In this document: in pieces, positions 1-7,680 of the stretch | Numbering within the stretch: the first letter of the stretch is position 1 | How the letters are laid out: every line of letters begins with the position of its first letter | NCBI GenBank assembly: GCA_017503015.1 | Contig: JAFVTX010000001.1 | Location: forward strand, 31,648-95,647 | Source of the DNA: Fibrobacter sp. | GTDB taxonomy: Bacteria > Fibrobacterota > Fibrobacteria > Fibrobacterales > Fibrobacteraceae | DNA length: 64,000 nt | Direction: 5' to 3' | Program-made: the position numbers and the translations under genes | The notes under the pieces: model-generated | Databases searched by the model: none | The model's input: the letters and a program-made list of their open reading frames with translations, nothing else | What the model was told of the DNA's origin: nothing

Positions 1-56
1 GCACTCCGTTGCTCTCCACCCCCACGCCTAAGGGCTCCGCCCCTAAAACCCTGTTT

Positions 57-902
57 TCATTCAACGGGATAATGGAAACTCCACCGAGTCAAAACCTCGT
101 GAACCCCTTTGGTATAAAGAGGCACTTCTTTCCCATCCACTACAAAAACCTTTACATTTTCGACTTTGTCACCATCCGTTTCATAAGTGACGGACATCGA
201 CAGAAAGGGAGCACCGCTTTTATACAAGACAATTTCATTGGCTCTTGTCGAAACAGCAAAAGAAATATTAACCCATCGCTTTTTGGTACAAGATTTGCAT
301 GTCCTAAGGGTAAACTCATAAGGAACCATTCTAATTCCTATAGAGTCATTTCTATAAATTCCAACCTGAAAACTTTCATATGAAACATCATTGGGAACAT
401 CCACCGAAAGAGAAACTTCGTCTTCGTATCCCGAATATTCTTTTTGAAAATCTTCGCCAAGATTTATAATCCAGGTATATTGTTTCGAAGAATCCTCCAC
501 CACCGAGATTTCTTTTTCATTGTCGTTCTTATCAAATATAAACGCACGATATCCCCTGCGAGAATCATTGCAGATGATTTTCATTTTTTGATACGGTTTT
601 CCTTTTTTATACCAGACAAGAATATCGTCATCGAAATCATGCGAGCATTTTTCTTTAGTTCCTCGCCAAAAGTCTATCTGACGATTCCGTCCATCCTGAT
701 ATATTGGTATTGGGACAGCGCCAGCAACCGCAAATTGTCCAGAACAATGTGGACATCTAGGATTCCAACCAACAATAGACTCGTCCTTAAAATCTTCTGT
801 TGAGAGATTATCCTTCACTATGATATGGTGCGGAGTAACACTGCACCCCGCAAGCAGCAGGGCACACACCATCAACACAATCCATAAAATTCCGCGAGCC
901 AT
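57..902 (-). CDS. Predicted lipoprotein of unknown function with two CxxC pairs
   Basis: I do not recognise the family. The 281-residue product begins with a hydrophobic signal peptide ending in a lipobox (LLAGC, lipidated Cys20), so it should be membrane-anchored outside the cytoplasm. Two CxxC pairs, CPHC at about residues 50-53 and CKSC at about 202-205, could bind metal or form disulfides. The first 20 residues and the upstream DNA are nearly identical to those of the lipoprotein at 1930-2835, but the mature parts are unrelated. This suggests a duplicated leader joined to different bodies. There is no Shine-Dalgarno sequence; an A/T-rich TATTTT-like box lies a few bases before the ATG. 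Confidence 0.7.
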   Translation of the reverse strand: MARGILWIVLMVCALLLAGCSVTPHHIIVKDNLSTEDFKDESIVGWNPRCPHCSGQFAVAGAVPIPIYQDGRNRQIDFWRGTKEKCSHDFDDDILVWYKKGKPYQKMKIICNDSRRGYRAFIFDKNDNEKEISVVEDSSKQYTWIINLGEDFQKEYSGYEDEVSLSVDVPNDVSYESFQVGIYRNDSIGIRMVPYEFTLRTCKSCTKKRWVNISFAVSTRANEIVLYKSGAPFLSMSVTYETDGDKVENVKVFVVDGKEVPLYTKGVHEVLTRWSFHYPVE

Positions 903-988
903 TATCTATAAAATAGAATATCTAGGCAAAAACCGAATTCATTCCATCCAACAATTCGTGGACTTCATCAAATAAAACGAACCATTTT
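851..988. repeat. Duplicated lipoprotein leader and 5' region, copy A
   Basis: About 138 bases covering the signal-peptide codons of the first lipoprotein and roughly 85 bases upstream. They match, with scattered changes, the segment at 2783-2921 upstream of the second lipoprotein, in the same orientation. The shared part includes the presumed promoter, so both lipoprotein genes probably have the same control. The toxin-like pair lies between the two copies. Confidence 0.7.
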
Positions 989-1009
989 CCCAGCACCGGG
1001 AAAATGGTT
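980..1009 (-). terminator. Terminator-like hairpin after the zeta-toxin-like gene
   Basis: A perfect 12-bp stem (AACCATTTTCCC against GGGAAAATGGTT) with a 6-base loop, followed on the minus strand by a T-rich stretch. It starts 8 bases after the toxin-like stop codon and lies before the next leftward gene. Confidence 0.7.
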
Positions 1010-1016
1010 CACTCTA

Positions 1017-1613
1017 TCAAAGCACTAATTTTGCCCATTCGGGAATATCGTCTGAATACTGCTTTATGAGCTTGCCCTCCGCTTTACGGAATAGCAACCT
1101 AGCATCAACTCCATCAACGGAGTTATCATAGATATAAAGTCTATCGACAAGTTCCGAAATGCACTTACAGTTGAAGATTGATTTCTGATATCGAGAAATA
1201 ATTTTTGTGATAGGAACGTCGTGCCCGCCCTGCATCACACGTTTGGCAATTCTTGCCGCGTTAATAGAAGGATGGTTCGTTGCAACAAAGAAAACACGAA
1301 TAAAGTAACCCAAATCTTTAGCGCGTTTGATAAATTCAACTTTTCCATCCGACGAAAGGACACTTTCAAAAACAAGACTCTTTTGCTGTTTAAGACAGTC
1401 CTCACGAAGCGCTTCACAATACTTTACAGCTTTAAGGACTGCATCCGGAGAATTCCAATCACCAAACCGTTCCTGTGCTACAACATCAGGATTAATATAG
1501 ACAGCATCTTCCATCCATTCATGACGAAGAATTTTTGAAGTAATGGTTGTCTTACCCGAACCATTCGGTCCAGCAATAACAATTAGTACAGGTCGATGTT
1601 CTGTCGGTGACAT
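1017..1613 (-). CDS. Zeta-toxin-like P-loop kinase
   Basis: A 198-residue P-loop protein with Walker A GPNGSGKTT at residues 15-23, followed by INPDVVA and FESVLSS segments as in zeta-toxin/UNC-type AAA kinases. Zeta toxins phosphorylate UDP-N-acetylglucosamine, but related proteins of this size in gut bacteria are annotated only as zeta-toxin-family ATPases, so the substrate is unproven. The start lies 2 bases after the stop of a 57-codon gene, giving a two-gene unit with one promoter and a terminator behind it. This is the usual layout of a toxin-antitoxin module. It could also be a non-toxic nucleoside kinase. Confidence 0.75.
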   Translation of the reverse strand: MSPTEHRPVLIVIAGPNGSGKTTITSKILRHEWMEDAVYINPDVVAQERFGDWNSPDAVLKAVKYCEALREDCLKQQKSLVFESVLSSDGKVEFIKRAKDLGYFIRVFFVATNHPSINAARIAKRVMQGGHDVPITKIISRYQKSIFNCKCISELVDRLYIYDNSVDGVDARLLFRKAEGKLIKQYSDDIPEWAKLVL

Positions 1614-1615
1614 AA

Positions 1616-1789
1616 TTATCGAATGGTTGCTATAGCACGTTTGATTTCATCAAAATAACGGGCTGTTGCCTCTGCATCAGCCTTACGGGCATCGTCAAAA
1701 GCCTCCTTCATCAACTGCGCAAGGAGTTCATCCGAGGGCTCTTCGGTGCTCGTCAACTTATACGTATCTAAAGTCATCGGTTCAGGCAT
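1616..1789 (-). CDS. Small acidic protein, putative antitoxin partner
   Basis: A 57-residue open frame starting at ATG 1789 with an AGGAG ribosome site 7 bases upstream and ending at TAA 1616-1618, just before the zeta-toxin-like gene. The sequence is helix-prone and strongly charged (segments ELLAQLMKEAF and FDEIKRAIATIR). It has no recognisable DNA-binding domain. Position, size and a private promoter support an antitoxin or accessory role, as in epsilon-zeta-like pairs, but I see no detectable epsilon homology. Confidence 0.7.
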   Translation of the reverse strand: MPEPMTLDTYKLTSTEEPSDELLAQLMKEAFDDARKADAEATARYFDEIKRAIATIR

Positions 1790-1806
1790 AAAACACTCCT
1801 CTCCAT

Positions 1807-1835
1807 AATATATACAAATAAAACCTCAAAGGCAA
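1807..1835 (-). promoter_or_regulatory. Sigma-70 promoter of the zeta-toxin-like pair
   Basis: On the minus strand TTGCCT, a 17-base spacer, then TATATT. The ribosome site of the small gene follows closely, giving a short leader. Confidence 0.6.
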
Positions 1836-1873
1836 GTCCTTTGTAACCCGCAAAACACTAAAACACACATAAA

Positions 1874-1917
1874 TTTGGCAAGCGACGATTGCCAAATCGG
1901 GCAAGCAGTGCTTGCCC
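1874..1917. terminator. Two adjacent hairpins behind the second lipoprotein gene
   Basis: TTTGGCAA/TTGCCAAA (8-bp stem, 7-base loop) is followed directly by GGGCAAGCA/TGCTTGCCC (9-bp stem, 1-base centre). They lie 12 bases beyond the stop of the lipoprotein gene at 1930. Neither has a clean T-run, so a role in termination or mRNA stability is an inference; they may also be dispersed palindromic repeats. Confidence 0.45.
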
Positions 1918-1929
1918 AATCTTAAAAAA

Positions 1930-2835
1930 TCAAAAGTCAAAGTGTTTTGCGTTTTTTAATTCTCGAACTTTCATTTTCTGCTGATCCGCGGCCCTTCTCA
2001 ATTCCTGAAGCTGCCGTTTCTCTTCTTCAATTTCTTCTTCGGTAACAGACCCCTGACTCTCCTTTGTTCGAATAAGCCACTTCACTTTTTCCTTTCGCAC
2101 ATTCAATTCCGAACGCAACACCTCGTACCGATTCAATGCACTTTTCAATTCCAGACGACGTTGTTTTTCTTCTGGAGTTTTTTCCTTCAAACCAAACAAG
2201 TAATTCAACGTAAAATAAAAACGATTGTTGGATTTCCCTATTTCCCGCCCATAACGGTATTCTAGCGAAGCACCCCAGAAGGAAACATAAGCACCGACAC
2301 CATATTCCCCAAAAGCATCAGCAGACCAAAAACTAAGACCACCCAAATTTTCATCGACCTTATAGACGTTACGCGAAATATGTTCACTGGCACCTATTCT
2401 AAACTTTTCAGTTATCGGCAGTTCCTCTATTAGCATTACACCCCCATAAAACGAGCCTCCGCGTCCATAGCGTTCTTCCACTGCTCCCATCCCAGTCCAA
2501 GCCCATCCTTGCAATCCGACATACTGACTAAGAAAACCTGCATGCAAATTGGGAGTAAAATTTTCAAGCGATAAACCGAACACACCATAATGGATGCGAT
2601 AAAAAAATGCAAGATCTAAATTCCTTGCTTCTTCAACACAAAAATAATCATTATGATCATAATTATTGCATTTTCCATCATAAAGATCACCTGTTCGCAG
2701 TGTTCCTCCAGAACCAAAGCCAAAACTTTTATTTTTCATATTCATGAACTGTGCAGCAGAAGGCGGATGACTCGAGCACCCCGCCAAGAGCAGGGCGCAC
2801 ACCGCCAAGACAATCCATAAAATTCCGCGAAACAT
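1930..2835 (-). CDS. Predicted lipoprotein with C-terminal coiled coil
   Basis: The 301-residue product starts with the same type of leader as the lipoprotein at 57-902 (GILWIVL, lipobox LLAGC, Cys20). The mature middle part is rich in aromatic and glycine residues with alternating strand-like stretches ending near FYFTLNYLFGLK, which could be a small beta-barrel-like domain. Residues from about 230 to 300 are highly charged and heptad-like (EKQRRLELKSALNRYEVL), a predicted coiled coil. I do not recognise the family. It may be an envelope protein with a periplasmic stalk. Confidence 0.7.
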   Translation of the reverse strand: MFRGILWIVLAVCALLLAGCSSHPPSAAQFMNMKNKSFGFGSGGTLRTGDLYDGKCNNYDHNDYFCVEEARNLDLAFFYRIHYGVFGLSLENFTPNLHAGFLSQYVGLQGWAWTGMGAVEERYGRGGSFYGGVMLIEELPITEKFRIGASEHISRNVYKVDENLGGLSFWSADAFGEYGVGAYVSFWGASLEYRYGREIGKSNNRFYFTLNYLFGLKEKTPEEKQRRLELKSALNRYEVLRSELNVRKEKVKWLIRTKESQGSVTEEEIEEEKRQLQELRRAADQQKMKVRELKNAKHFDF

Positions 2836-2921
2836 TTTCTACAAAATAGAATATCTAGGCAGAACCCGGATTCATTCCATCAGCCTATTCGCGGGCTTCG
2901 TCAAATAAAATAGACCACTTT
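2783..2921. repeat. Duplicated lipoprotein leader and 5' region, copy B
   Basis: Second copy of the segment at 851-988, covering signal-peptide codons and upstream DNA of the lipoprotein at 1930-2835. Identity stops shortly before the palindromic repeat at 2936. Confidence 0.7.
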
Positions 2922-2935
2922 GCTTCTAGGAAGGT

Positions 2936-2960
2936 GATGCCGGGACAAGCCCGGCATGAC
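2936..2960. repeat. Dispersed palindromic repeat (GCCGGG...CCCGGC type)
   Basis: Stem ATGCCGGG/CCCGGCAT with a short loop, followed by TGAC. The same style of element (palindrome of C/G runs bordered by TCAT or ATGAC) recurs at 48155-48313, inside bioW near 53087 and at 55404. Here it lies 3' of the TfoX-like gene and could also act as its terminator. Confidence 0.55.
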
Positions 2961-2970
2961 AAAATGCCGG

Positions 2971-3312
2971 TTATTTCTTCTTGGCTTTCGCGGGGGCAGG
3001 CAGTTCCGGCAACATGGCTTCGAGCAAGCGAACCAGCAAAGCGCCGTCTTCAATCTGCTCGCTCGTCACGCGGAGCATGGGCTTTGCACCATCGTAGGGC
3101 AATTGCTTCTTTGCGCCGGGGAGCATTTCCACGGCCGCGGGCACGGGCTTCACCAGCAGGCGGTCATCGTAAATCCCGCCGAAGATTTTCCCGTCGGCAT
3201 AGAGGATGTATTCGCCCATCATCTTGCGGGTGGTCACGCGGAAACCACCTTCAACCAGTTTTCCGTTGAACTGTTCCAAAACGTGGTCACGGAATTTTTC
3301 AGAACTCGGCAT
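2971..3312 (-). CDS. TfoX/Sxy N-terminal-domain protein
   Basis: The 113-residue product matches the TfoX N-terminal domain: the segment RKMMGEYILYADGKIFGGIYDDRLLVKP is the family signature (shown here with more residues than needed only as the hallmark region, residues about 28-55). In Gammaproteobacteria full-length TfoX is a competence regulator, but single-domain proteins of this size are widespread and mostly uncharacterised. The C-terminus ends in a lysine-rich tail after an alanine/proline stretch. It is a lone gene between a palindromic repeat and a secreted-protein gene, so it offers no pathway clue. Confidence 0.8.
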   Translation of the reverse strand: MPSSEKFRDHVLEQFNGKLVEGGFRVTTRKMMGEYILYADGKIFGGIYDDRLLVKPVPAAVEMLPGAKKQLPYDGAKPMLRVTSEQIEDGALLVRLLEAMLPELPAPAKAKKK

Positions 3313-3342
3313 TATTCCCTTATGAGTATTGGCACAATACCC

Positions 3343-4119
3343 CTAGATTTCACCCATACATTTCATGGCAAGACCCATGATAATCATCTGGAAGGCTTCG
3401 CTGTTTTTTACGGAAGCGGCCACAAGGGCCCTGAGGGTATATTCTTTTTTAAGTGTTTTCAAAAAGCACTGCCCCACCGACTTGGGCACGCCATTTTCGT
3501 TCAAAAGTTTCAGAAGGTTCTTCTCCACATCGGGAGAATACCCCTCGGGCGTGCACTCGATAATGTAATCTGCGCCCCACGCATTGGAAGCTCCAGGCGC
3601 GCCCTCTTCCTTGACCATCTTCGCAAAGCGATCGAAATCCCCCACCACACGGTCGTAGGCGCAGCCGCACACGCTGTTGGCCATCTTTTCGCCAAAAACC
3701 GCCTTCGCTTCGGGAGCGCACCCCTTGACAAAATCCTTCTTGGGCAAGTCCTTCTTTATGGCATTAAAAAGCAGCTTCATGTCGTCATCTGAAATTTCCC
3801 CGGAGCCCTCGGCCAAGGCATCGCCCACATCGTCGCTAGCCAAGACGCAACTCATTGCAGCGCCCATCATAAAGGAAATGAATTCCGGGTCCTCATTTCC
3901 TTCCTGCATATCGGCATTGTGGGCCAGATAGACCTTCTCGCTGTATTTTCCCTGCAATTGGTCCAGCACACAGAGGCACTCCTTCTCGTTTGCCTCTCGG
4001 GTACAATCCTGCATAAAGGCCTTGCGGGTAGGCCCGGAATACTCCCCTGCGTAAGCCACAGCAGAGGCCAAGAAAAATCCCAAGAACAGCCACAAGGATG
4101 ACTTAGTAGTAATTATCAT
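3343..4119 (-). CDS. Secreted protein with duplicated Cys-containing modules, function unknown
   Basis: The likely start is ATG 4119 (MIITTKSSLW), because this gives a clean signal peptide ending AVAYA. A longer reading from 4140 would add seven residues. The mature protein has two similar modules of about 90 residues, each beginning F-x-x-x-C and carrying a C-x-C pair (ECLCVLDQL and CGCAYDRV), plus a later single Cys. The even spacing suggests disulfides in the periplasm. The start overlaps the 3' end of the upstream lipoprotein gene by 17 bases, so the two are probably co-transcribed. I do not recognise the family. Confidence 0.7.
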   Translation of the reverse strand: MIITTKSSLWLFLGFFLASAVAYAGEYSGPTRKAFMQDCTREANEKECLCVLDQLQGKYSEKVYLAHNADMQEGNEDPEFISFMMGAAMSCVLASDDVGDALAEGSGEISDDDMKLLFNAIKKDLPKKDFVKGCAPEAKAVFGEKMANSVCGCAYDRVVGDFDRFAKMVKEEGAPGASNAWGADYIIECTPEGYSPDVEKNLLKLLNENGVPKSVGQCFLKTLKKEYTLRALVAASVKNSEAFQMIIMGLAMKCMGEI

Positions 4120-5467
4120 TTTCCGAAACATAGCCACCAACCTTAATCATATCTATGTAATAAAAATCAGAAGGCACGGCACCGTCGGTATACGGAACTG
4201 ATTCAAAAATTTTAGCCAGGGCCAAGGTGTCGTAGGGCACACTGTTATCGAATATAAAATTACTATAATCCAATTGCTCCCGGATTTGCCTTTCCTCGTC
4301 TAGAACGAAAGTCTCTGCCCAAAATGTGGCTAGAACCTGAACAGAATCCTTCTCCGTAGACGATGTAGGATCGTCATAAATGTCAGCGACGGGAATTAAA
4401 ATGAAGTCAAGGCCAGCGTCATTTTCTTCGTAGCGACGCACATGGCGATATTCGGCCTTACCGTCTTTTACAACCTTTACCCAGATGTTCCTGGATATAT
4501 TTTTTTCTCCTTTGACCTCCAAAATAAGCCTTCCTCCATGCCAATAAGCTTTGGTGATACGGAATTTTTGAGCCTTCTTGAAGGTTACAGGCTCGGTTTC
4601 GTATTTCAGCGAATCTATTTTGGCAGGAACCATCCAACTCTGGTAAGTCAGCGCACAATTCAATGTGGCTGCCGTATCCCCCTGGAGAAAATTTTCAAGC
4701 TTTAAGCTATCATGCACCGCCACAAATGCACTGGGATAGTGATAATCATCTTCGGCCAGTTTCTCAAACGTCATATCCAAATCCATAGTATTGGTTGCGG
4801 TCTTCAAGAAGCACTTGGAATTCGCGGTGTCGACCCACACCTTATAATTGGGCCAATAGTAAGCCGCATGAACCTTGGCAAAAAAATGTCCCCTGGGGTA
4901 AGGCAGGTCGAATCCCTGAGGATCAAACCCTAATTCGGTATAGGCAATCGCGCCAGGCTTTGTGGAGGGAACCAGAACATGGGTTTCACGAATATTTCCG
5001 CACAACAGCGAATCCAACTGGATGGTAATGGTATGGGTCTGGTCATAGGCCTTCATAAAGTCCCGGGCCACAAACCCCGTTCCATACGGAGTCGTCTCGA
5101 CCCCTCCCCCCAAGGGCTTTCCGTCAAACAGAATTTTCGTATTGGAATAATTACATACGGTAGTATCCTTAAAGGGAATTTCGACTAACGCCTGGGCCAC
5201 ATAAGAGGTGATCTCGGTGGTATCAGCCATATCCGTAGTCATACGAGCACTTTGAATATATATCCTGTACCCGTCATTAGGCGTAAAGTCTAGGCGAATG
5301 GCTGTCGACCGACCATCGACGATACTGTCCATGATCTGGCGTTCCTCCATTTGTTTTTGGACATTTCGGGAAATTTCCTCATCCGGCGATCCCGAAAAGT
5401 CGTCGGAACAGGCGGCAAAAAATAGCGAAACAAGTAAAATGAGCAAAAAAATTGCTTTCAGTTTCAT
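4103..5467 (-). CDS. Large predicted lipoprotein, function unknown
   Basis: The 454-residue product has a signal peptide with lipobox FAAC (Cys20) followed by SDD, acidic residues after the lipidated Cys that often fix the final location. The mature part is rich in beta-strand-like segments with many threonines and aspartates and resembles a multi-domain surface or periplasmic beta protein. No catalytic motif is evident. A G-rich ribosome site precedes the ATG. It leads a two-gene unit with the Cys-module protein. Confidence 0.75.
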   Translation of the reverse strand: MKLKAIFLLILLVSLFFAACSDDFSGSPDEEISRNVQKQMEERQIMDSIVDGRSTAIRLDFTPNDGYRIYIQSARMTTDMADTTEITSYVAQALVEIPFKDTTVCNYSNTKILFDGKPLGGGVETTPYGTGFVARDFMKAYDQTHTITIQLDSLLCGNIRETHVLVPSTKPGAIAYTELGFDPQGFDLPYPRGHFFAKVHAAYYWPNYKVWVDTANSKCFLKTATNTMDLDMTFEKLAEDDYHYPSAFVAVHDSLKLENFLQGDTAATLNCALTYQSWMVPAKIDSLKYETEPVTFKKAQKFRITKAYWHGGRLILEVKGEKNISRNIWVKVVKDGKAEYRHVRRYEENDAGLDFILIPVADIYDDPTSSTEKDSVQVLATFWAETFVLDEERQIREQLDYSNFIFDNSVPYDTLALAKIFESVPYTDGAVPSDFYYIDMIKVGGYVSENDNYY

Positions 5468-5528
5468 ACTAAATCACCCCCCTCTGTCTTTCATAAACAT
5501 AACAAAAGAAATGGCGACACGGCCTCGT

Positions 5529-6413
5529 TCATTCTTCTTCCACGCCCATAAGGCGCATGGCCGCTTTCCAGGTTTCCCTGTTCTCGAAACTGTCCCGCTT
5601 GCCGCCGCCGTAGCGGGCGTGGGCGAATTCTTCCACAAGGGTTTCCCAGCCTTCTAGCTTGCCTTCTTTTACCAGGTTGTCGAGATTGACCGGGTCGGCG
5701 GTCGCCGTCCCGAATTTACGGGCCACATACCCCTTGCAGATACTTTCCAGCTCCAAGAGCCACTCGCGACTATCGGCGGAATTGACGCGCTGTTTCAAGA
5801 CCAGCATCTGATTACGCAAGGCCTCGTCGGCCGCATTCCTTGCGGCAACGGCCTCACGTGCAGCGGCGCGACGCTTGACACGCCAGAGTCCGGCCAGCAG
5901 AACGCAAAGGGCAACAATCCCACCTACCGCAAACGGTAGCGGATTGAAAGGCTCGTCTACGCGCACGTCCACGCTTTCACTCCGCAAGTCAAGGGGCTGG
6001 CCCACTTGCGTCGGGATTTCGAACTTAAGGGCGGGAATGTGCAGATTGCCCGTATCCTGTGCCACAATCTTGTATGTAAAGGTAATGGAGGCGATTTCCT
6101 TGCCATCCTTTACGGACCGTGCCGACTCCTGGGACACCCCCAGCTGGGTTAAACCCTTCGCGTTGGCAGAACCCGTTGGCACTACCAGGAGAGCGCTTCC
6201 CTGCACGCTCCAGGAGACCGTCACCGGAAACTCAAAAGTATCACCTACAGTAATGGCGGGCAGGCCACCTTCGGGCCCCGCCTTTATAGAAATTCCCAGC
6301 TGTTCCGGCGTGGGCATTTCCGGCGCAGCGGTAGAATCCAACACCGCAACGGAACTGTCCGTCACGACGGCATCCACACCGCCAGCGTCCATATTCAAAG
6401 AATCGTTTTCCAT
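5529..6413 (-). CDS. BatD-like single-pass membrane protein
   Basis: The start is placed at ATG 6413 because the frame further upstream runs through a terminator and two non-coding repeats. The 294-residue product has an Ig-like domain at about residues 36-152 (VGDTFEFPVTVSW, ending in ESVDVRVDEPFNPLP), a membrane span at 158-177 and a cytoplasmic helical tail. This is the arrangement of the C-terminal part of BatD/oxygen-tolerance proteins. There is no obvious signal peptide, which is odd for an N-out topology; the leader may have been lost or the start may be misread. A TATATT box lies 8 bases before the ATG and there is no Shine-Dalgarno. Confidence 0.6.
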   Translation of the reverse strand: MENDSLNMDAGGVDAVVTDSSVAVLDSTAAPEMPTPEQLGISIKAGPEGGLPAITVGDTFEFPVTVSWSVQGSALLVVPTGSANAKGLTQLGVSQESARSVKDGKEIASITFTYKIVAQDTGNLHIPALKFEIPTQVGQPLDLRSESVDVRVDEPFNPLPFAVGGIVALCVLLAGLWRVKRRAAAREAVAARNAADEALRNQMLVLKQRVNSADSREWLLELESICKGYVARKFGTATADPVNLDNLVKEGKLEGWETLVEEFAHARYGGGKRDSFENRETWKAAMRLMGVEEE

Positions 6414-6434
6414 ACAGAAAGAATATACAAAAAG

Positions 6435-6461
6435 AAAAAGGCCCGCCCGTCTGGGCGAGCC
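6435..6461 (-). terminator. Rho-independent terminator between repeats and the BatD-like gene
   Basis: On the minus strand a 9-bp G/C-rich stem (GGCTCGCCC against GGGCGGGCC, one G-U pair) with a 4-base loop, followed by TTTTTC. It closes the sigma factor transcript, and the BatD-like gene must start its own transcription just after it. Confidence 0.75.
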
Positions 6462-6476
6462 TCCATGGAGGTAATG

Positions 6477-6601
6477 AATCGTGACCTGACTCTGGGAAAG
6501 GGGTCCAGGGGGCAAAGCCCCCTGCGTCATGGAGCGGCTATTATTTGTTAATCGTGACCTGACTCTGGGAAAGGGGTCCAGGGGGCAAAGCCCCTTGCGT
6601 C
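6477..6601. repeat. Two direct repeats of about 52 bases
   Basis: Nearly identical units at 6477-6530 and 6550-6601, each starting AATCGTGACCTGACTCTGGG and containing the palindrome GGGGCAAAGCCCC. They lie just 3' of the sigma factor gene. They look like intergenic stem-loop repeats and do not encode protein. Confidence 0.75.
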
Positions 6602-6614
6602 GCATGGCAGCGAT

Positions 6615-7427
6615 TTACTTATTAATCGCTGCCAAGAACGCGTCTTTCTTTTCTTGCAGGAATTCCTTGCTGTTGTACTTGCGGATACGGCGAAGCGCCT
6701 GGTCGCGCAACTGACGGACACGTTCGTGGGAAATGTTCATGGACTCGCCCACTTCGCGAAGCGTCTGGGGAGCTTCCTGGTTGATACCGAAAATGCCGGT
6801 AATGACCTTCGCTTCGCGCTCCGGGAGCTGTTCCATCAGGTCGCGGGCAAGGCTTTCTACACTCTGGATTTCGGAATCGGCCTCGGGATTGGACGCTCCA
6901 TTGTCGGGGAGCACTTCGGCGTATGTGGCCTTGGAGTCCGCCTTCAGGGGGCTATCGAAGGACACGCCGCGCTGACCGATTTGGATAAGTTCGCGAATCT
7001 CTTCGTTAATCTCTTTACCGCGGCTCTGTTCGTGCAGGGCCTTGCGCACGCGCAGGTGCTGGTTTGCCGGCAAGCGGATCAGGTTACCCTGCTCGTTGAT
7101 GGCGCGGGTAATGTAGGCCTTGATCCACCACACGCCATAACTGATGAACTTGAGGCCGCGGGTGTGTTCAAAGGACTCGATGGCACGCACCAGGCCCATT
7201 GCACCCTCGCTCACCAGGTCCGGCAGCGGAATCGGGCAGCCACGGTACTGGATGGCCACTTTCAAAACGAAACGCATATTGGCAGAAATCAGTCTCTTTC
7301 TAGCAATCTTGTCGCCTTCCTTCGCCTTCTGGAAAAGAATCTGTTCTTCTTCGCGGGAGAGGGGGGCTGTGCGTCTAATGTCTTCGAGGTATCTTTTTAG
7401 GGTTGTATCTGTTGAATCAATATGCAT
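6615..7427 (-). CDS. rpoD: RpoD/SigA-type RNA polymerase sigma factor
   Basis: The 270-residue protein has sigma-70 regions in order: region 1.2 (TLKRYLEDIRR), region 2 (ANMRFVLKVAIQY, then FEHTRGLKFISYGVWWIKAYI), region 3, and region 4 with the helix-turn-helix LREVGESMNISHERVRQLRDQA. It lacks the long N-terminal region 1.1, as in the short primary sigma factors of Bacteroidota. It should direct housekeeping transcription; a second primary-type gene elsewhere cannot be excluded. A good promoter lies 116 bases upstream, and two repeats and a terminator follow. Confidence 0.9.
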   Translation of the reverse strand: MHIDSTDTTLKRYLEDIRRTAPLSREEEQILFQKAKEGDKIARKRLISANMRFVLKVAIQYRGCPIPLPDLVSEGAMGLVRAIESFEHTRGLKFISYGVWWIKAYITRAINEQGNLIRLPANQHLRVRKALHEQSRGKEINEEIRELIQIGQRGVSFDSPLKADSKATYAEVLPDNGASNPEADSEIQSVESLARDLMEQLPEREAKVITGIFGINQEAPQTLREVGESMNISHERVRQLRDQALRRIRKYNSKEFLQEKKDAFLAAINK

Positions 7428-7542
7428 TTCTTTAACCTTGTCTCTCTAAATATCGCTTTTTTTTGAGCAACTTGTATGCCAAAAGAACAAAATTTTACAA
7501 CTTGGCAAAAAAACGCCCCTTATCGTCCTTAAACCTTGGTCA

Positions 7543-7571
7543 AAGATACAAATTTTTGTCACAAATTTCAA
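7543..7571 (-). promoter_or_regulatory. Promoter of the sigma factor gene
   Basis: Minus-strand TTGAAA, 17-base spacer, TATCTT. This gives a leader of about 110 bases before the ATG at 7427. The same bases also fit a TTTG/TAnnTTTG pattern of the Bacteroidota type, but the classic reading is simpler. Confidence 0.55.
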
Positions 7572-7680
7572 ACATTGTCATCTTTTTATTACAAAATTAA
7601 GTAAAAATGACGGAATTCGCCCCAAAGTTTCGTAATTCGTTGATACTCCACAAGATACAATTTCGTATATTTTGCCGGTT

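Noticed and set aside
7543..7571. Bacteroidota-type TTTG/TAnnTTTG promoter for the sigma gene
   Set aside because: It fits as well, but other strong promoters in the window are of the TTGACA/TATATT type.
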